Of a DNA stretch of 64,000 bases, positions 16,853-24,712 are shown one piece after another. The notes below the pieces were generated by a model. It did no database searches and was not told the origin of the DNA. It saw only the letters and a list, made by a program, of their open reading frames with translations. Origin of the DNA: Armatimonadetes bacterium 55-13 (GTDB lineage: Bacteria > Armatimonadota > Fimbriimonadia > Fimbriimonadales > Fimbriimonadaceae); assembly GCA_001898035.1 (NCBI GenBank), contig MKRX01000002.1, forward strand, positions 111,619 through 175,618, in the 5' to 3' direction. How positions within the stretch are numbered: position 1 is the stretch's first letter; each line of letters starts with the position of its first letter. A program made the translations under genes and the position numbers.

Positions 16853-18135
16853 CGGTCGGTGTCGTAGGACTGGGAATCGCCGGTCTGAGGACTGCCATGT
16901 TGCTGGCCCGCAAGGGCTTTGACGTCAAACTCTTCGAGGCTCGCGGACGACCTGGCGGTCGTCTCCACACCAGTGACGAAGGCGAGGGCGCGCTTTATGA
17001 AGCGGGCGGAGAGTGGATCGATTCCGATCACTTTCGCATCATCGATCTCCTCAAAGAGTTCGGAATGGAGCCAGAAGGAAGGCCCACTTGGCCGCGCCGG
17101 GTCGTTTTTCGAGGCAAAACCACCACTGAAGACGAACTTTGGAACGACGCCCTGGAAGACGACCTGCGAGTGGAGGCTGCGGCTCGCGAACTCTGCCGGG
17201 ATCTCGTCAACCCCGCGTGGCTAAACAAAAACCACGGCGATCTGGACCGCCGAACCCTTGGTGACTTCCTTCGTGAGCACACACAGAGCGACGCAGGGCT
17301 GTGGTGGGTGACATCCAACTATCGAAGCGACGAAGGAGATGACCCTGATCGTATTGGTCTCCTCGGCTGGCTAACCGGATACATGCATTACTTGGAACGT
17401 GATGGCGATGTTATGAGCGCTTACCGCGTGCCGGGAGGATTCCGAAGCCTTTGCGAAAAGATGCTCGGTTCCATTACCGTTGCTCCCTATTTTGGAGCGG
17501 TCCTTCAAAAAGTGTCCCAAGACGATTCTGGGGTCTGGCTCCATTTCGAGCGCTCGAAAGAAAGAGTCGATCACGTCGTCCTCACCCTTCCCCCGCCCGC
17601 CCTAGAACGAGTCGTATTTGAGCCTGCGCTCGACGTCACCAAGAGGTGCGCCATTGAAGCCTGCGGCATGAGCCGGGCCATCAAAATCTGTTGGCAGTTC
17701 GACAAGGACTGGTGGCATGAGGAAGGCTGGGGTGGTTCCATGCATTGCGATGGCCCTCTTCAGCAAACGTGGGATGGCTCTCTAGGAGAGGCTCCCATTC
17801 TCACCGCTTATGTTTGCGGTGAACAGGCCGCCGACTGGATCAAATTAGGTGATCCGGTCAAGGCCGGCCTTTATGAACTTACTCAGATTTGCCCGCAAGC
17901 TTCCGAACATTTTGCGAGGGGGTGGTGGCATGACTGGATCTCCGACCGTTACGCCCTGGGAGCATTCTCCCACCTAGCGCCGGGATACGTTCTGGAGCAC
18001 ATGGAATACGCATCGACCCCTGAATCGCGGATTCACTTCGCTGGAGAACACACGGCAACCTGGATCGGATTCATCGAAGGTGCGTTAGAAAGCGCCGAAC
18101 GTGTAGTCGCCGAAATAGAAAAAACCGAGTCGTGA
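16849..18135 (+). CDS. FAD-dependent amine oxidase-family oxidoreductase
   Basis: A 428-residue flavoprotein starting at TTG 16849 in another TTGA overlap. The N-terminal dinucleotide-binding motif is GVVGLGIAGLRTAMLLARKG, followed by the FAD-contact LFEARGRPGGRLHT and, near the C-terminus, IHFAGEHTATWIGFIEGALE, the standard closing motif of the monoamine-oxidase/phytoene-desaturase-like superfamily. The middle substrate domain is not diagnostic. It may oxidise an amine, polyamine or related compound. The neighbouring YtcJ-like amidohydrolase suggests a catabolic pathway for a nitrogenous compound, which is an inference. Confidence 0.87.
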   Translation: MTVGVVGLGIAGLRTAMLLARKGFDVKLFEARGRPGGRLHTSDEGEGALYEAGGEWIDSDHFRIIDLLKEFGMEPEGRPTWPRRVVFRGKTTTEDELWNDALEDDLRVEAAARELCRDLVNPAWLNKNHGDLDRRTLGDFLREHTQSDAGLWWVTSNYRSDEGDDPDRIGLLGWLTGYMHYLERDGDVMSAYRVPGGFRSLCEKMLGSITVAPYFGAVLQKVSQDDSGVWLHFERSKERVDHVVLTLPPPALERVVFEPALDVTKRCAIEACGMSRAIKICWQFDKDWWHEEGWGGSMHCDGPLQQTWDGSLGEAPILTAYVCGEQAADWIKLGDPVKAGLYELTQICPQASEHFARGWWHDWISDRYALGAFSHLAPGYVLEHMEYASTPESRIHFAGEHTATWIGFIEGALESAERVVAEIEKTES

Positions 18136-19658
18136 TCAAACTCTACAGAGATTTTATCTGGTGGCGAACCGGCGAGCGACAGTCGATGCTCGTGGAAGGT
18201 GATCGCGTCATTTGGCGGGGACATGGAGAGGCTCCGCACGCCGAGGTCGTCGATCTTAGCGGAAAAACCCTCTACCCAGCTTTTATTGATAACCACTGCC
18301 ATATCCTTCCTACTGGGCTTGACCTCCAGAAACTCCACCTAGGCGCTTGCCAGACTCATCAAGACGTCCTTGACGCGGTCCGAGATCGCCTCGCCGAAAC
18401 TACGCCCGGCAAATGGCTATTGGCCGTCCACTACGACCAAACCCGTTATGAAGGGGGGCGACATCTCACTCGATTTGAGTTAGACCAGGTGAGTCCAAGC
18501 GTCCCCATCCTGCTTCGCCATGTGAACGGCCACGCCAGTGTGGCAAACTCGGCCGCCCTCCAAGCCGCTGGGATACCGGAGGATGTTGAAAATCCCGCTG
18601 GAGGAACGTTTGATCGCGATTCTAGCAGTCGGCTTTCTGGCGTACTTCTGGAAAGCGCTCATGAACTGGTCACCCACAAAGCCTCGATGCCGAGCCTGGA
18701 TGAAATGGTCGATGCCATTCTAACCGCCGGAAATCACATGGCGAGCCTGGGGATATCTGGCGCCAGCGACATGATGACCGGACGCTTCGATCTTCTGAAG
18801 GAATTAAGAGCCTACGATCTCGCTGCGCAACGAGGCTGCCGAATTAGAACGCGCCTTTATCTCCAGTGGGGTGAAGTATTTCGAAAGGATGGAAATTGGC
18901 GCTCCCCCGAGGTTCAATCGGCCATTGAATCATATGGTGACAAGATCGATTGTCGGATTGCGGGCATCAAAATCTTCGCCGATGGAGCGATCGGATCCGC
19001 TACCGCCGCTATTTACGGTCATTACTCCGGCGCCGAGCCCGCTGGACACGCCATCAGCCACCACGCTCGAGATGCTTCTCAACACGCTCCCGAGGGGAAA
19101 TTCACCAGCGGGCAATTGATCTATTCGCCTGAACGACTGAAAGAAATGGTGCGAATTGCCGATCAAGCGGGATTCTCCATTGCGATTCACTCCATAGGCG
19201 ACTACTCAACCGATTTGGTGATGGATGCCTTTGAAAGTTTGCCAGATCCCCGAAAACACCGGATCGAGCACGCCATGTTGTTGAGCGACGCCCAAATCGA
19301 AAGGCTCGGCAAACTTGGATGTTTCTGCACGATGCAACCGGAATTCCTGATGCGCTTCGGTCACAGCTACCTTCGGCAGCTTGGTCCAGTAAGAGCCTCA
19401 AAACTTGAACGATTCCGCTCGGTGAAAGACGCGGGAATTCCGTTAAGTCTAAGTTCGGACCGCCCTATCGTTGCCGGGGACCCTCGGGATGGCGTGAAGA
19501 TGGCTCACCAACGGCCAGAGGCATTTGATTCTTCGGAGAATTTGACGCTTGAAGAAGCTATCGATGGCTACACGACACGCGCCGCCGAGCCAACGAACGA
19601 TTCGGCTTTGATGGGTGGCCTAAATCCCGGTCAACTCGCTGAATTTCGAGTCGAGTGA
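18132..19658 (+). CDS. YtcJ-like metal-dependent amidohydrolase
   Basis: A 508-residue amidohydrolase-superfamily enzyme from a GTG overlapping the previous stop (GTGA). The TIM-barrel metal motif is FIDNHCHI (HxH), followed by HVNGHASVANSAAL, IKIFADGAIGSATAA, IAIHSIGD, RIEHAMLL and LSSDRPI, an order typical of the YtcJ/NfdA (Amidohydro_3) group. Such enzymes hydrolyse N-substituted amides or formamides. The small beta domain at both ends is present, including the final LNPGQLAEFRV. It closes the series of overlapped genes. No terminator is evident before the copper cluster. Confidence 0.88.
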   Translation: MIKLYRDFIWWRTGERQSMLVEGDRVIWRGHGEAPHAEVVDLSGKTLYPAFIDNHCHILPTGLDLQKLHLGACQTHQDVLDAVRDRLAETTPGKWLLAVHYDQTRYEGGRHLTRFELDQVSPSVPILLRHVNGHASVANSAALQAAGIPEDVENPAGGTFDRDSSSRLSGVLLESAHELVTHKASMPSLDEMVDAILTAGNHMASLGISGASDMMTGRFDLLKELRAYDLAAQRGCRIRTRLYLQWGEVFRKDGNWRSPEVQSAIESYGDKIDCRIAGIKIFADGAIGSATAAIYGHYSGAEPAGHAISHHARDASQHAPEGKFTSGQLIYSPERLKEMVRIADQAGFSIAIHSIGDYSTDLVMDAFESLPDPRKHRIEHAMLLSDAQIERLGKLGCFCTMQPEFLMRFGHSYLRQLGPVRASKLERFRSVKDAGIPLSLSSDRPIVAGDPRDGVKMAHQRPEAFDSSENLTLEEAIDGYTTRAAEPTNDSALMGGLNPGQLAEFRVE

Positions 19659-19694
19659 GCAAAAAGGTCCTCCCAACTGGCACTTAAACGGACC

Positions 19695-19700
19695 TATAAT
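19695..19700 (+). promoter_or_regulatory. Possible -10 element (TATAAT) ahead of the copper cluster
   Basis: A consensus TATAAT lies 18 bp before the GTG of the Cys-rich gene. No convincing -35 element is found 16-18 bp upstream, so an activator-dependent promoter or chance is possible. I see no CsoR-type palindrome overlapping it. Confidence 0.35.
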
Positions 19701-19717
19701 CGTTTTGGTATCCAACG

Positions 19718-20173
19718 GTGAAGCTCAGAGTCCTTGCATCCATCGCGGCTAAATTGACTCTCGCCATGCTCGTCATGGTGGCGGCCTCCGTTGCTTCCGC
19801 CGGTTCGATCCGCTGTTATCTCGGCCTGCCGATGAAGGATTGCTTCATGACACCGGTTGGCACAAAGACGCCCGTTGTCCAACCTGCGCCAGAAGCGGAT
19901 TCCTGTTGCCATCCCAAGGCGACTATCGTCAAGCAGGCGCCCAAGCCCAACGAATGCTGTTGCATCGAAGCGATGAAGCAGCCCCATACAAACGGTATCC
20001 AAGCGGCGGCTCCCGAGTTCCGACTTGACTTCGCGATCATTTTGGTCGCGCCACTTGAGGTTCCGGTCTGCCATACCGAGCCAGCCGTTACGCAAATTCG
20101 GTGGCCCGAAATTCACGGCCCGCCCGGCATTGAACGTACGCCCGATTCTCCTCGGGCGCCTCCTGTGATCTGA
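19718..20173 (+). CDS. Secreted Cys-rich protein heading the copper cluster
   Basis: A 151-residue exported protein starting at GTG 19718. The signal peptide (about residues 1-28, ending VAASVASA) is followed by a segment with DSCCHPKAT and NECCCIEAMK, giving CC and CCC clusters with a nearby His. A Pro-rich tail ends in APP. There is no recognised family, but Cys-rich exported leader genes with a Pro-rich tail are common at the head of copper-resistance operons. A periplasmic metal-binding role is inferred from cysteines and context. Only 102 bp separate it from the YHS gene, and that gap contains two hairpins. Confidence 0.6.
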   Translation: MKLRVLASIAAKLTLAMLVMVAASVASAGSIRCYLGLPMKDCFMTPVGTKTPVVQPAPEADSCCHPKATIVKQAPKPNECCCIEAMKQPHTNGIQAAAPEFRLDFAIILVAPLEVPVCHTEPAVTQIRWPEIHGPPGIERTPDSPRAPPVI

Positions 20174-20193
20174 TTCGCCGACCCTCCAGAGGG

Positions 20194-20251
20194 CAGGACT
20201 TGTCCTGTCGGCGTCGGTTATCTCGCCCTTGCATCGAACAAGCTTCGATGC
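20194..20251 (+). promoter_or_regulatory. Two short hairpins between the Cys-rich and YHS genes
   Basis: CAGGAC (20194-20199) pairs with GTCCTG (20202-20207) over a 2-nt loop, and GCATCGAA (20231-20238) pairs perfectly with TTCGATGC (20244-20251) over CAAGC. Neither has a T-tract. The second sits 24 bp before the YHS start and might act in mRNA processing or stability. Confidence 0.4.
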
Positions 20252-20275
20252 CCGGCCATTTCACAGGAATCATCA

Positions 20276-20980
20276 ATGTTTTTAACCGCAATTGCAATGC
20301 TCGTCGTGGGTCAGGCGACCCCTATGTCTTGCCCCGTAATGGGAAATCCTCTTCACGGCGAGGGGGGCGAAAAGCTCACCTATAAGGGAGCCGAGTACAC
20401 CACCTGTTGCGCCGGATGTGGCGCCAAGTTCCAAGCCGAGCCGGAGAAGTACCTCAAGACCCAGGCTAAAGAGGGCCATGTAGTTGGAACCTTCCTCTTT
20501 GATCCCACAACCGGCCTGCGAATCGAATCCAAAAACGCCAAGGCTAGTTCTGACTTTGGCGGCCTTCGCTACTACTTCGCCTCCGAATCCTCCAAGAAGA
20601 CCTTCGACGCGAATCCTAAGAAGTTTGTAGTCACTCCTGCGAAAGAGGCTCTCTTCTGCCCCGTCTCGAAAGAAGCGGTGAAGGACTACGCCGCCGCTTC
20701 CGGGTACGGAGACTACAAGGGCGTTCGCTATTTCTTCTGCTGCGGCGGTTGTGAGAAGCCCTTCTCCGAGAACCCTGCCAAGTACGCGCCAAACGCCGCC
20801 AAGGCCGTCCATGCTCCTAAGGTCGTCATGCAGACCTCCGAGAAAATGGCCGACATGGCGTTCAACTGCAAGCACTGTGGTCGAAAGATGACGGTGAAGG
20901 CGGGCGAGATGGCCGAGAAGTGCAGCGTGTGCAAGTGCGGACAAGCTAACTCTGCCTGCAAGCCGGCAGGAACCAAGTAA
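20276..20980 (+). CDS. Multi-domain YHS/TRASH-type metal-binding protein
   Basis: A 234-residue protein with three tandem YHS/TRASH-like modules. Module 1 (residues 16-56) has MSCPVMG and TTCCAGCGAKFQAEPEKYL. Module 2 (about 68-118) keeps the fold pattern (RYYFASESSKKTFDANPKKF) but has lost its cysteines. Module 3 (about 124-170) has LFCPVS and FFCCGGCEKPFSENPAKYA. The C-terminus adds a zinc-ribbon-like FNCKHCGRKM and KCSVCKCG. YHS/TRASH domains bind soft metals such as copper. The N-terminus is short and hydrophobic (FLTAIAMLVVGQA), probably a signal or anchor, which would place it in the periplasm. The next gene starts directly after the stop. Confidence 0.82.
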   Translation: MFLTAIAMLVVGQATPMSCPVMGNPLHGEGGEKLTYKGAEYTTCCAGCGAKFQAEPEKYLKTQAKEGHVVGTFLFDPTTGLRIESKNAKASSDFGGLRYYFASESSKKTFDANPKKFVVTPAKEALFCPVSKEAVKDYAAASGYGDYKGVRYFFCCGGCEKPFSENPAKYAPNAAKAVHAPKVVMQTSEKMADMAFNCKHCGRKMTVKAGEMAEKCSVCKCGQANSACKPAGTK

Positions 20981-22129
20981 ATGCGTACCTGGGCGCTCAC
21001 CTTGGGCGCCCTACTCGCCCTTTCGGGGACGGCGAGTTGGGCGCAAGACAATCCCACGGTCAAGGCGGGCAAATACGTCGTTGAATTCCGAGTACCGGAA
21101 GAAGGCGTCTTTGCCCAAGAGGAAATCGATATCGAATTCCGCCTGATGGACTCGACCATGAACGACGAGATTCTCGGCATGGCCGGAGTCCCAAACGCTG
21201 CGGTCAAGGCCACCACCACCATGCCGGAAATGCCCGGAATGCCGGAGGCAAAACCACCGATCCACACGGAAGGAGTTCCGGGTGACTACGGAGTCACCTT
21301 CTTCTTCCCCCATGGCGGGAAGTATCAAGTCGACCTGAAAATCACCCCTCCCGGGGGCCAAGAGTTTCTCGCGAAGTTTGACCTGAACGTCAAAGATGAA
21401 CGAGCGACCAAGGGCGGTAAGCGGGTCCTCCCGTACCGTCTGGACCTGAACAACGGTTCAACGGCGAAAGTGGGCCAGCCATTCCCCCTCAAACTCCAGA
21501 TCAAGGACTCTAAATCGGGAGAGACCGTAAAAGCCTTCGATATCGCGCACGAGAAGTACTTCCATCTTCTCATTGCCAGCAAGGACTTCGAATGGTTCCT
21601 GCACGAGCATCCCGTGATGGAGCCAGACGGAACCTGGGTGATCAATGTCGCCTTTCCGGCGGAAGGCGAATACCTTGTCTACGGCGATGTTGCTCCGGTC
21701 GGCAAAGGCTCCATGATCTTGATGAACAAGCTCAAGGTCTCGGGAGAGAAGCCGACTTGGAAGGTCAATTGGACCGCAAACAAGGGCCCGGTCACTGATG
21801 GAACCATCACCGCCACATTGGGTGGAGATATCCAAATTGGACGCATGTCTCAATTGGTCTTCGACCTCAAGGACGCGACCACGGGCCAGCCGGTGACTCA
21901 GCTAGAGCAATACCTTGGCGCCCATGGTCACCTCATGATCTTTAGCCAAGACGGCATGTCCACCGTCCATAGCCACCCCGCCAGCGGAAAGGCCACCGAT
22001 GATCTCCTTGCTCAAGGGAAGGTCGCGTTTAACGCGCGTATCCCCAAAGCCGGCAAATATCGAGCCTTTGCGCAGTTCCAGCGGGACGGCAAGATCATGA
22101 CCTTTAAGTTCACCTTGGACGTGAAGTAA
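20981..22129 (+). CDS. Secreted protein with two HxHP motifs, copper-cluster component
   Basis: A 382-residue exported protein; signal peptide residues 1-21 (ending GTASWA). It is made of beta-sandwich-like segments resembling FixH/YtkA-type domains. Two related motifs stand out: YFHLLIASKDFEWFLHEHP (about residues 192-210) and LGAHGHLMIFSQDGMSTVHSHP (about 309-330). Both read as a hydrophobic strand with GHL or FHL followed by HxHP, suggesting a duplicated metal-binding domain. Methionines cluster at TTMPEMPGMPEAKPP (about residues 73-87), another copper-type signature. It probably works outside the inner membrane. The stop overlaps the start of the 47-residue ORF (TAATG). Confidence 0.65.
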   Translation: MRTWALTLGALLALSGTASWAQDNPTVKAGKYVVEFRVPEEGVFAQEEIDIEFRLMDSTMNDEILGMAGVPNAAVKATTTMPEMPGMPEAKPPIHTEGVPGDYGVTFFFPHGGKYQVDLKITPPGGQEFLAKFDLNVKDERATKGGKRVLPYRLDLNNGSTAKVGQPFPLKLQIKDSKSGETVKAFDIAHEKYFHLLIASKDFEWFLHEHPVMEPDGTWVINVAFPAEGEYLVYGDVAPVGKGSMILMNKLKVSGEKPTWKVNWTANKGPVTDGTITATLGGDIQIGRMSQLVFDLKDATTGQPVTQLEQYLGAHGHLMIFSQDGMSTVHSHPASGKATDDLLAQGKVAFNARIPKAGKYRAFAQFQRDGKIMTFKFTLDVK

Positions 22130-22272
22130 TGGAAGTCGCCGTCGTGGTTGGGGTCATCTCTATCAGCGCAATTCTCCTGGTTTGGAGATTGGCGCGGAAG
22201 GCCGGAATCGGCCTAGATCGTCCCGACTGCGGCTGCGGACACTGCGCGGAGAAGCGCAAGGAATCGATTTGA
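22129..22272 (+). CDS. 47-residue membrane protein with CxCxxC tail
   Basis: A small ORF whose ATG overlaps the preceding stop (TAATG) and whose stop overlaps the next start (TTGA). It encodes an N-terminal membrane helix (about residues 3-19, VAVVVGVISISAILLVW), a basic stretch RLARK, then DCGCGHCAEKRK. This layout resembles FeoB-associated Cys-rich membrane proteins: a single helix with a small Cys cluster, here predicted to face the cytoplasm because of the positive residues after the helix. The tight coupling on both sides and the Cys motif support it as a real gene. It may hand metal to or from a partner in the cluster. Confidence 0.7.
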   Translation: MEVAVVVGVISISAILLVWRLARKAGIGLDRPDCGCGHCAEKRKESI

Positions 22273-24107
22273 AACGAATCCCTATCCTAATGCTGATGGC
22301 ATTGCTGTTCGCAGCCCTCGCCTCGGCTCACCCTATCACCAAATTCAAATTCCCCAGTAAAGCGGCCAAACAACTCCTCGCTGCCTCAAAGGAACTGGAA
22401 GCCTACAAGTCGGATCTCGATAAAGCAGGGAAATACTCCTGCTGTATGAAAGCTCCCACCGGGAGCCGAGTCGACGGCTGTAACATGTGCGCCGTCCAAA
22501 ACGGTTCATGCTCCTGCGGCGCAAACCTTGCCCAAGGCAAAGGCGTTTGCGGCGAGTGCAAAGGCGCATGGCTCAACGGCAAGGGGGGCATGAATCTGAA
22601 GGAAGTGGGCATCGCCAATGCAGAAGCGATCCCCGTCTTGCCCAGTCAGCACCAATCGATGGCCGACGTCAAGCAGGACGAATCCAATCCTCACCTCAAG
22701 AAGTACCGCGAGCTGATCCTGTCCTCAAAGAAGGTTCTCGTCACCGAAAAGCGATTCAATTGCTGCGTTGGAAAGGGCGGGTGCGATGAGTGTGCCCTGG
22801 AGCAATACTGCGGATGCGCCGTTAACCTCAACGAAGACCTCAAGAAGAAAGACGGCGAGAAGAAGGACGGTATCTGCGCCCAATGCCTAGATGGTCAGCA
22901 CGCCGGCCATGGACGTATCCCAGGTGTGGACCCAAATAAAGTCGCCGTGATGTCCATGGACATGAACATGAAAGGCGCGATTGGAACCGACATGTCCCAA
23001 GAGGGAAGCGGCACCACTTGGCTCCCGGCAAACTCCCCCATGTACATGAAGAACCTCGGCGTGTTCGGCGGCTACGACGTCAACTTCATGGGCCTCGGCA
23101 CCGTCAACTTTGCCGACTCCGGCGGCAAGCGCGGTGAAAGTCAGTGGTTCTCCAATTCCATGCTGATGTTCATGGCTCAAAAGGAGATCGGTGAAGACAC
23201 CCTCGCCTTCCGATTCATGGGCTCGCTCGATCCCTTTGCCGATGGTAAGAAGGGCTATCCCAATCTCTTCCAAACGGGAGAGACCGCCTTTGGCGAACCC
23301 CTAAAGGATCGGCAGCATCCGCACGATCTCATCATGGAACTCGCCGCAACCTACTCCAAACCCCTATCGGAGAACGTTCGCGGATTCCTCTACCTCGCCC
23401 CGGTCGGAGAGCCCGCCCTCGGAACCAGCGCTTTCCAACATCGCCCAAGTTCATGGGAGATGCCCGAGGCTCCGATCAACCACCACTGGAATGACGGCAC
23501 TCATATCAGTTCAGGCGTCGTGACCGCCGGAGTCAACATCGGCGAAACCTGGAAGATCGATGCGTCCCTCTTCACCGGACGAGAGCCCGATGAAAACCGC
23601 TACGACATCGATCCAATCAAACTCGATTCCGCCTCCGGAAGAATCACTTTCAACCCAACTCGGAACTGGTCGCTTAGCGCCTCCTACGGATTCCTCAATG
23701 ATCCCGAATCGCTTGAACCCGGCGTCGATGTTCACCGAATCGTCCTGAGCGCCCTTCATCAGCGTGGCGATCTCTCGCTCGGTGCGGTCTGGGCCAGAAA
23801 CATCAAGCATGGCGAGAACTCGGATGCCTTCTCACTAGAAGGCACTTATGCAAACGCCGGCGGAAGCCTCTTTGCTCGTTTCGAGCATGTGGACAAGGAT
23901 GAATTGGTAGATGTCCCCGAAGGAATCTACAAGATCAACAAGTTCACCCTTGGCGGAGTGAAAAACTTTGCCCGTTCCGGCGGTTTCGAATACGGTGTCG
24001 GCGCCTATCTCGCCCTCTACTCTTTCCCGTCCAGCTTGAACGACTACTACGGAAAGAACCCCGTCTCATTTGGCATCTTCCTCCGGGTTCGCCCCGAGAA
24101 GATGTAG
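22269..24107 (+). CDS. Cys-rich modules fused to a predicted outer-membrane barrel
   Basis: A 612-residue exported protein from TTG 22269, which overlaps the small ORF stop and begins the signal peptide (IPILMLMALLFAALASA). Residues 50-105 and 165-215 are two similar Cys modules: CC-x-C-xx-C, then SCSCG or GCA, then GVCGECKG or GICAQCLDG. A Met/His-rich bridge follows (HAGHGRI, MSMDMNMKG), then GSGTTWLPANSPM, which opens a C-terminal half of amphipathic strands (about 250-612) ending in FGIFLRVRPEKM, consistent with a barrel in the outer membrane. HPHDLIMELAATYS is another conserved-looking patch. I infer copper capture and passage or anchoring at the outer membrane. No family name can be given with confidence. 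Confidence 0.68.
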   Translation: MKRIPILMLMALLFAALASAHPITKFKFPSKAAKQLLAASKELEAYKSDLDKAGKYSCCMKAPTGSRVDGCNMCAVQNGSCSCGANLAQGKGVCGECKGAWLNGKGGMNLKEVGIANAEAIPVLPSQHQSMADVKQDESNPHLKKYRELILSSKKVLVTEKRFNCCVGKGGCDECALEQYCGCAVNLNEDLKKKDGEKKDGICAQCLDGQHAGHGRIPGVDPNKVAVMSMDMNMKGAIGTDMSQEGSGTTWLPANSPMYMKNLGVFGGYDVNFMGLGTVNFADSGGKRGESQWFSNSMLMFMAQKEIGEDTLAFRFMGSLDPFADGKKGYPNLFQTGETAFGEPLKDRQHPHDLIMELAATYSKPLSENVRGFLYLAPVGEPALGTSAFQHRPSSWEMPEAPINHHWNDGTHISSGVVTAGVNIGETWKIDASLFTGREPDENRYDIDPIKLDSASGRITFNPTRNWSLSASYGFLNDPESLEPGVDVHRIVLSALHQRGDLSLGAVWARNIKHGENSDAFSLEGTYANAGGSLFARFEHVDKDELVDVPEGIYKINKFTLGGVKNFARSGGFEYGVGAYLALYSFPSSLNDYYGKNPVSFGIFLRVRPEKM

Positions 24108-24166
24108 ATCGACCTAGGCCCTCCGGTCCCTCCGGAGGGCGAATCGTCATCACCTGGAACGAATTG

Positions 24167-24182
24167 ATACCCCATGGGGTAT
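24167..24182. promoter_or_regulatory. CsoR-type operator
   Basis: ATACCCCATGGGGTAT is a perfect 16-bp palindrome ending 8 bp before the csoR start. CsoR operators are G/C-tract palindromes flanked by AT-rich TAT/ATA ends, which this matches. It probably controls csoR, copZ and copA, giving autoregulation: apo-CsoR binds and copper binding releases it. Confidence 0.82.
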
Positions 24183-24190
24183 AAGAAGGT

Positions 24191-24481
24191 GTGAGCGCAC
24201 AAGACACCAAAAACATCGATCGGCGGCTGGCTCGGGTAGAGGGACAGATCCGAGGGATCCGGCGCATGGTCGATGAAGGAGAATACTGCTGCGATATCTT
24301 GACTCAGTTAACGGCCGTTAAGTCCGCTGTCGAGCAAATATCCGCCGCCGTCGCTTCGTCGCACATCAAGCACTGCATCGTGGATCATGGCCAAGGTAAG
24401 GGCCACGCGAAGGCGGAAGCGATGTCGAAAGACGAACTCCTGGACGAACTAGACGAGGTTCTTGGGCGCTTGATGCGATGA
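24191..24481 (+). CDS. csoR: CsoR-family copper-sensing repressor
   Basis: A 96-residue all-helical repressor starting at GTG. The N-terminal helix has the family stretch RRLARVEGQIRGIRRMVDEG. The copper triad is present with the exact spacing of Mycobacterium CsoR: Cys33, His58 and Cys62 (25 and 4 apart). This separates it from RcnR (nickel/cobalt) and FrmR (formaldehyde), which use other ligand sets. The operator directly in front and copZ-copA behind confirm the assignment. The copA operon should be induced by Cu(I). Confidence 0.93.
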   Translation: MSAQDTKNIDRRLARVEGQIRGIRRMVDEGEYCCDILTQLTAVKSAVEQISAAVASSHIKHCIVDHGQGKGHAKAEAMSKDELLDELDEVLGRLMR

Positions 24482-24482
24482 G

Positions 24483-24498
24483 ATACCCATAGGAGTAT
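24483..24498. promoter_or_regulatory. Imperfect second CsoR-like site overlapping the copZ ribosome-binding site
   Basis: ATACCCATAGGAGTAT matches the upstream 16-bp palindrome at 12 of 16 positions and keeps both outer ATAC/GTAT arms. It contains the AGGAG Shine-Dalgarno (24491-24495) of copZ. It may be a weaker secondary operator, or a coincidence created by the ribosome-binding site. Confidence 0.4.
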
Positions 24499-24505
24499 TT
24501 TGAAA

Positions 24506-24712
24506 ATGACAACCAAACTGACTGTAACCGGCATGACCTGCCAAAACTGCGTCAAGCACGTAACCGAAGCCCTTGCCGCCCTCCCGGACGTTCAAAGCGT
24601 TCAGGTCTCCCTAGAAGGAGAATCCGCCGTCGTTGAGCACAGCGAAGACACCAACATCGAAACGCTGATTCACGCGGTGGAAGAGGAGGGCTACGAAGCC
24701 AAGGAGGCATAA
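24506..24712 (+). CDS. copZ: Copper chaperone, HMA domain
   Basis: A 68-residue single HMA domain with the Cu(I)-binding motif GMTCQNC and the usual beta-alpha-beta-beta-alpha-beta pattern to the end (HAVEEEGYEAKEA). It carries Cu(I) in the cytoplasm to CopA and possibly to CsoR. The ATG at 24506 lies 10 bp after AGGAG; a TTG at 24500 would add two residues and sits closer. The stop is immediately followed by the copA ATG. Confidence 0.93.
   Translation: MTTKLTVTGMTCQNCVKHVTEALAALPDVQSVQVSLEGESAVVEHSEDTNIETLIHAVEEEGYEAKEA

Noticed and set aside
22182..22268. Longer N-terminus for the Cys-rich barrel protein
   Set aside because: These codons overlap the 47-residue ORF in another frame and read as Arg-rich; the TTG at 22269 starts a signal peptide.
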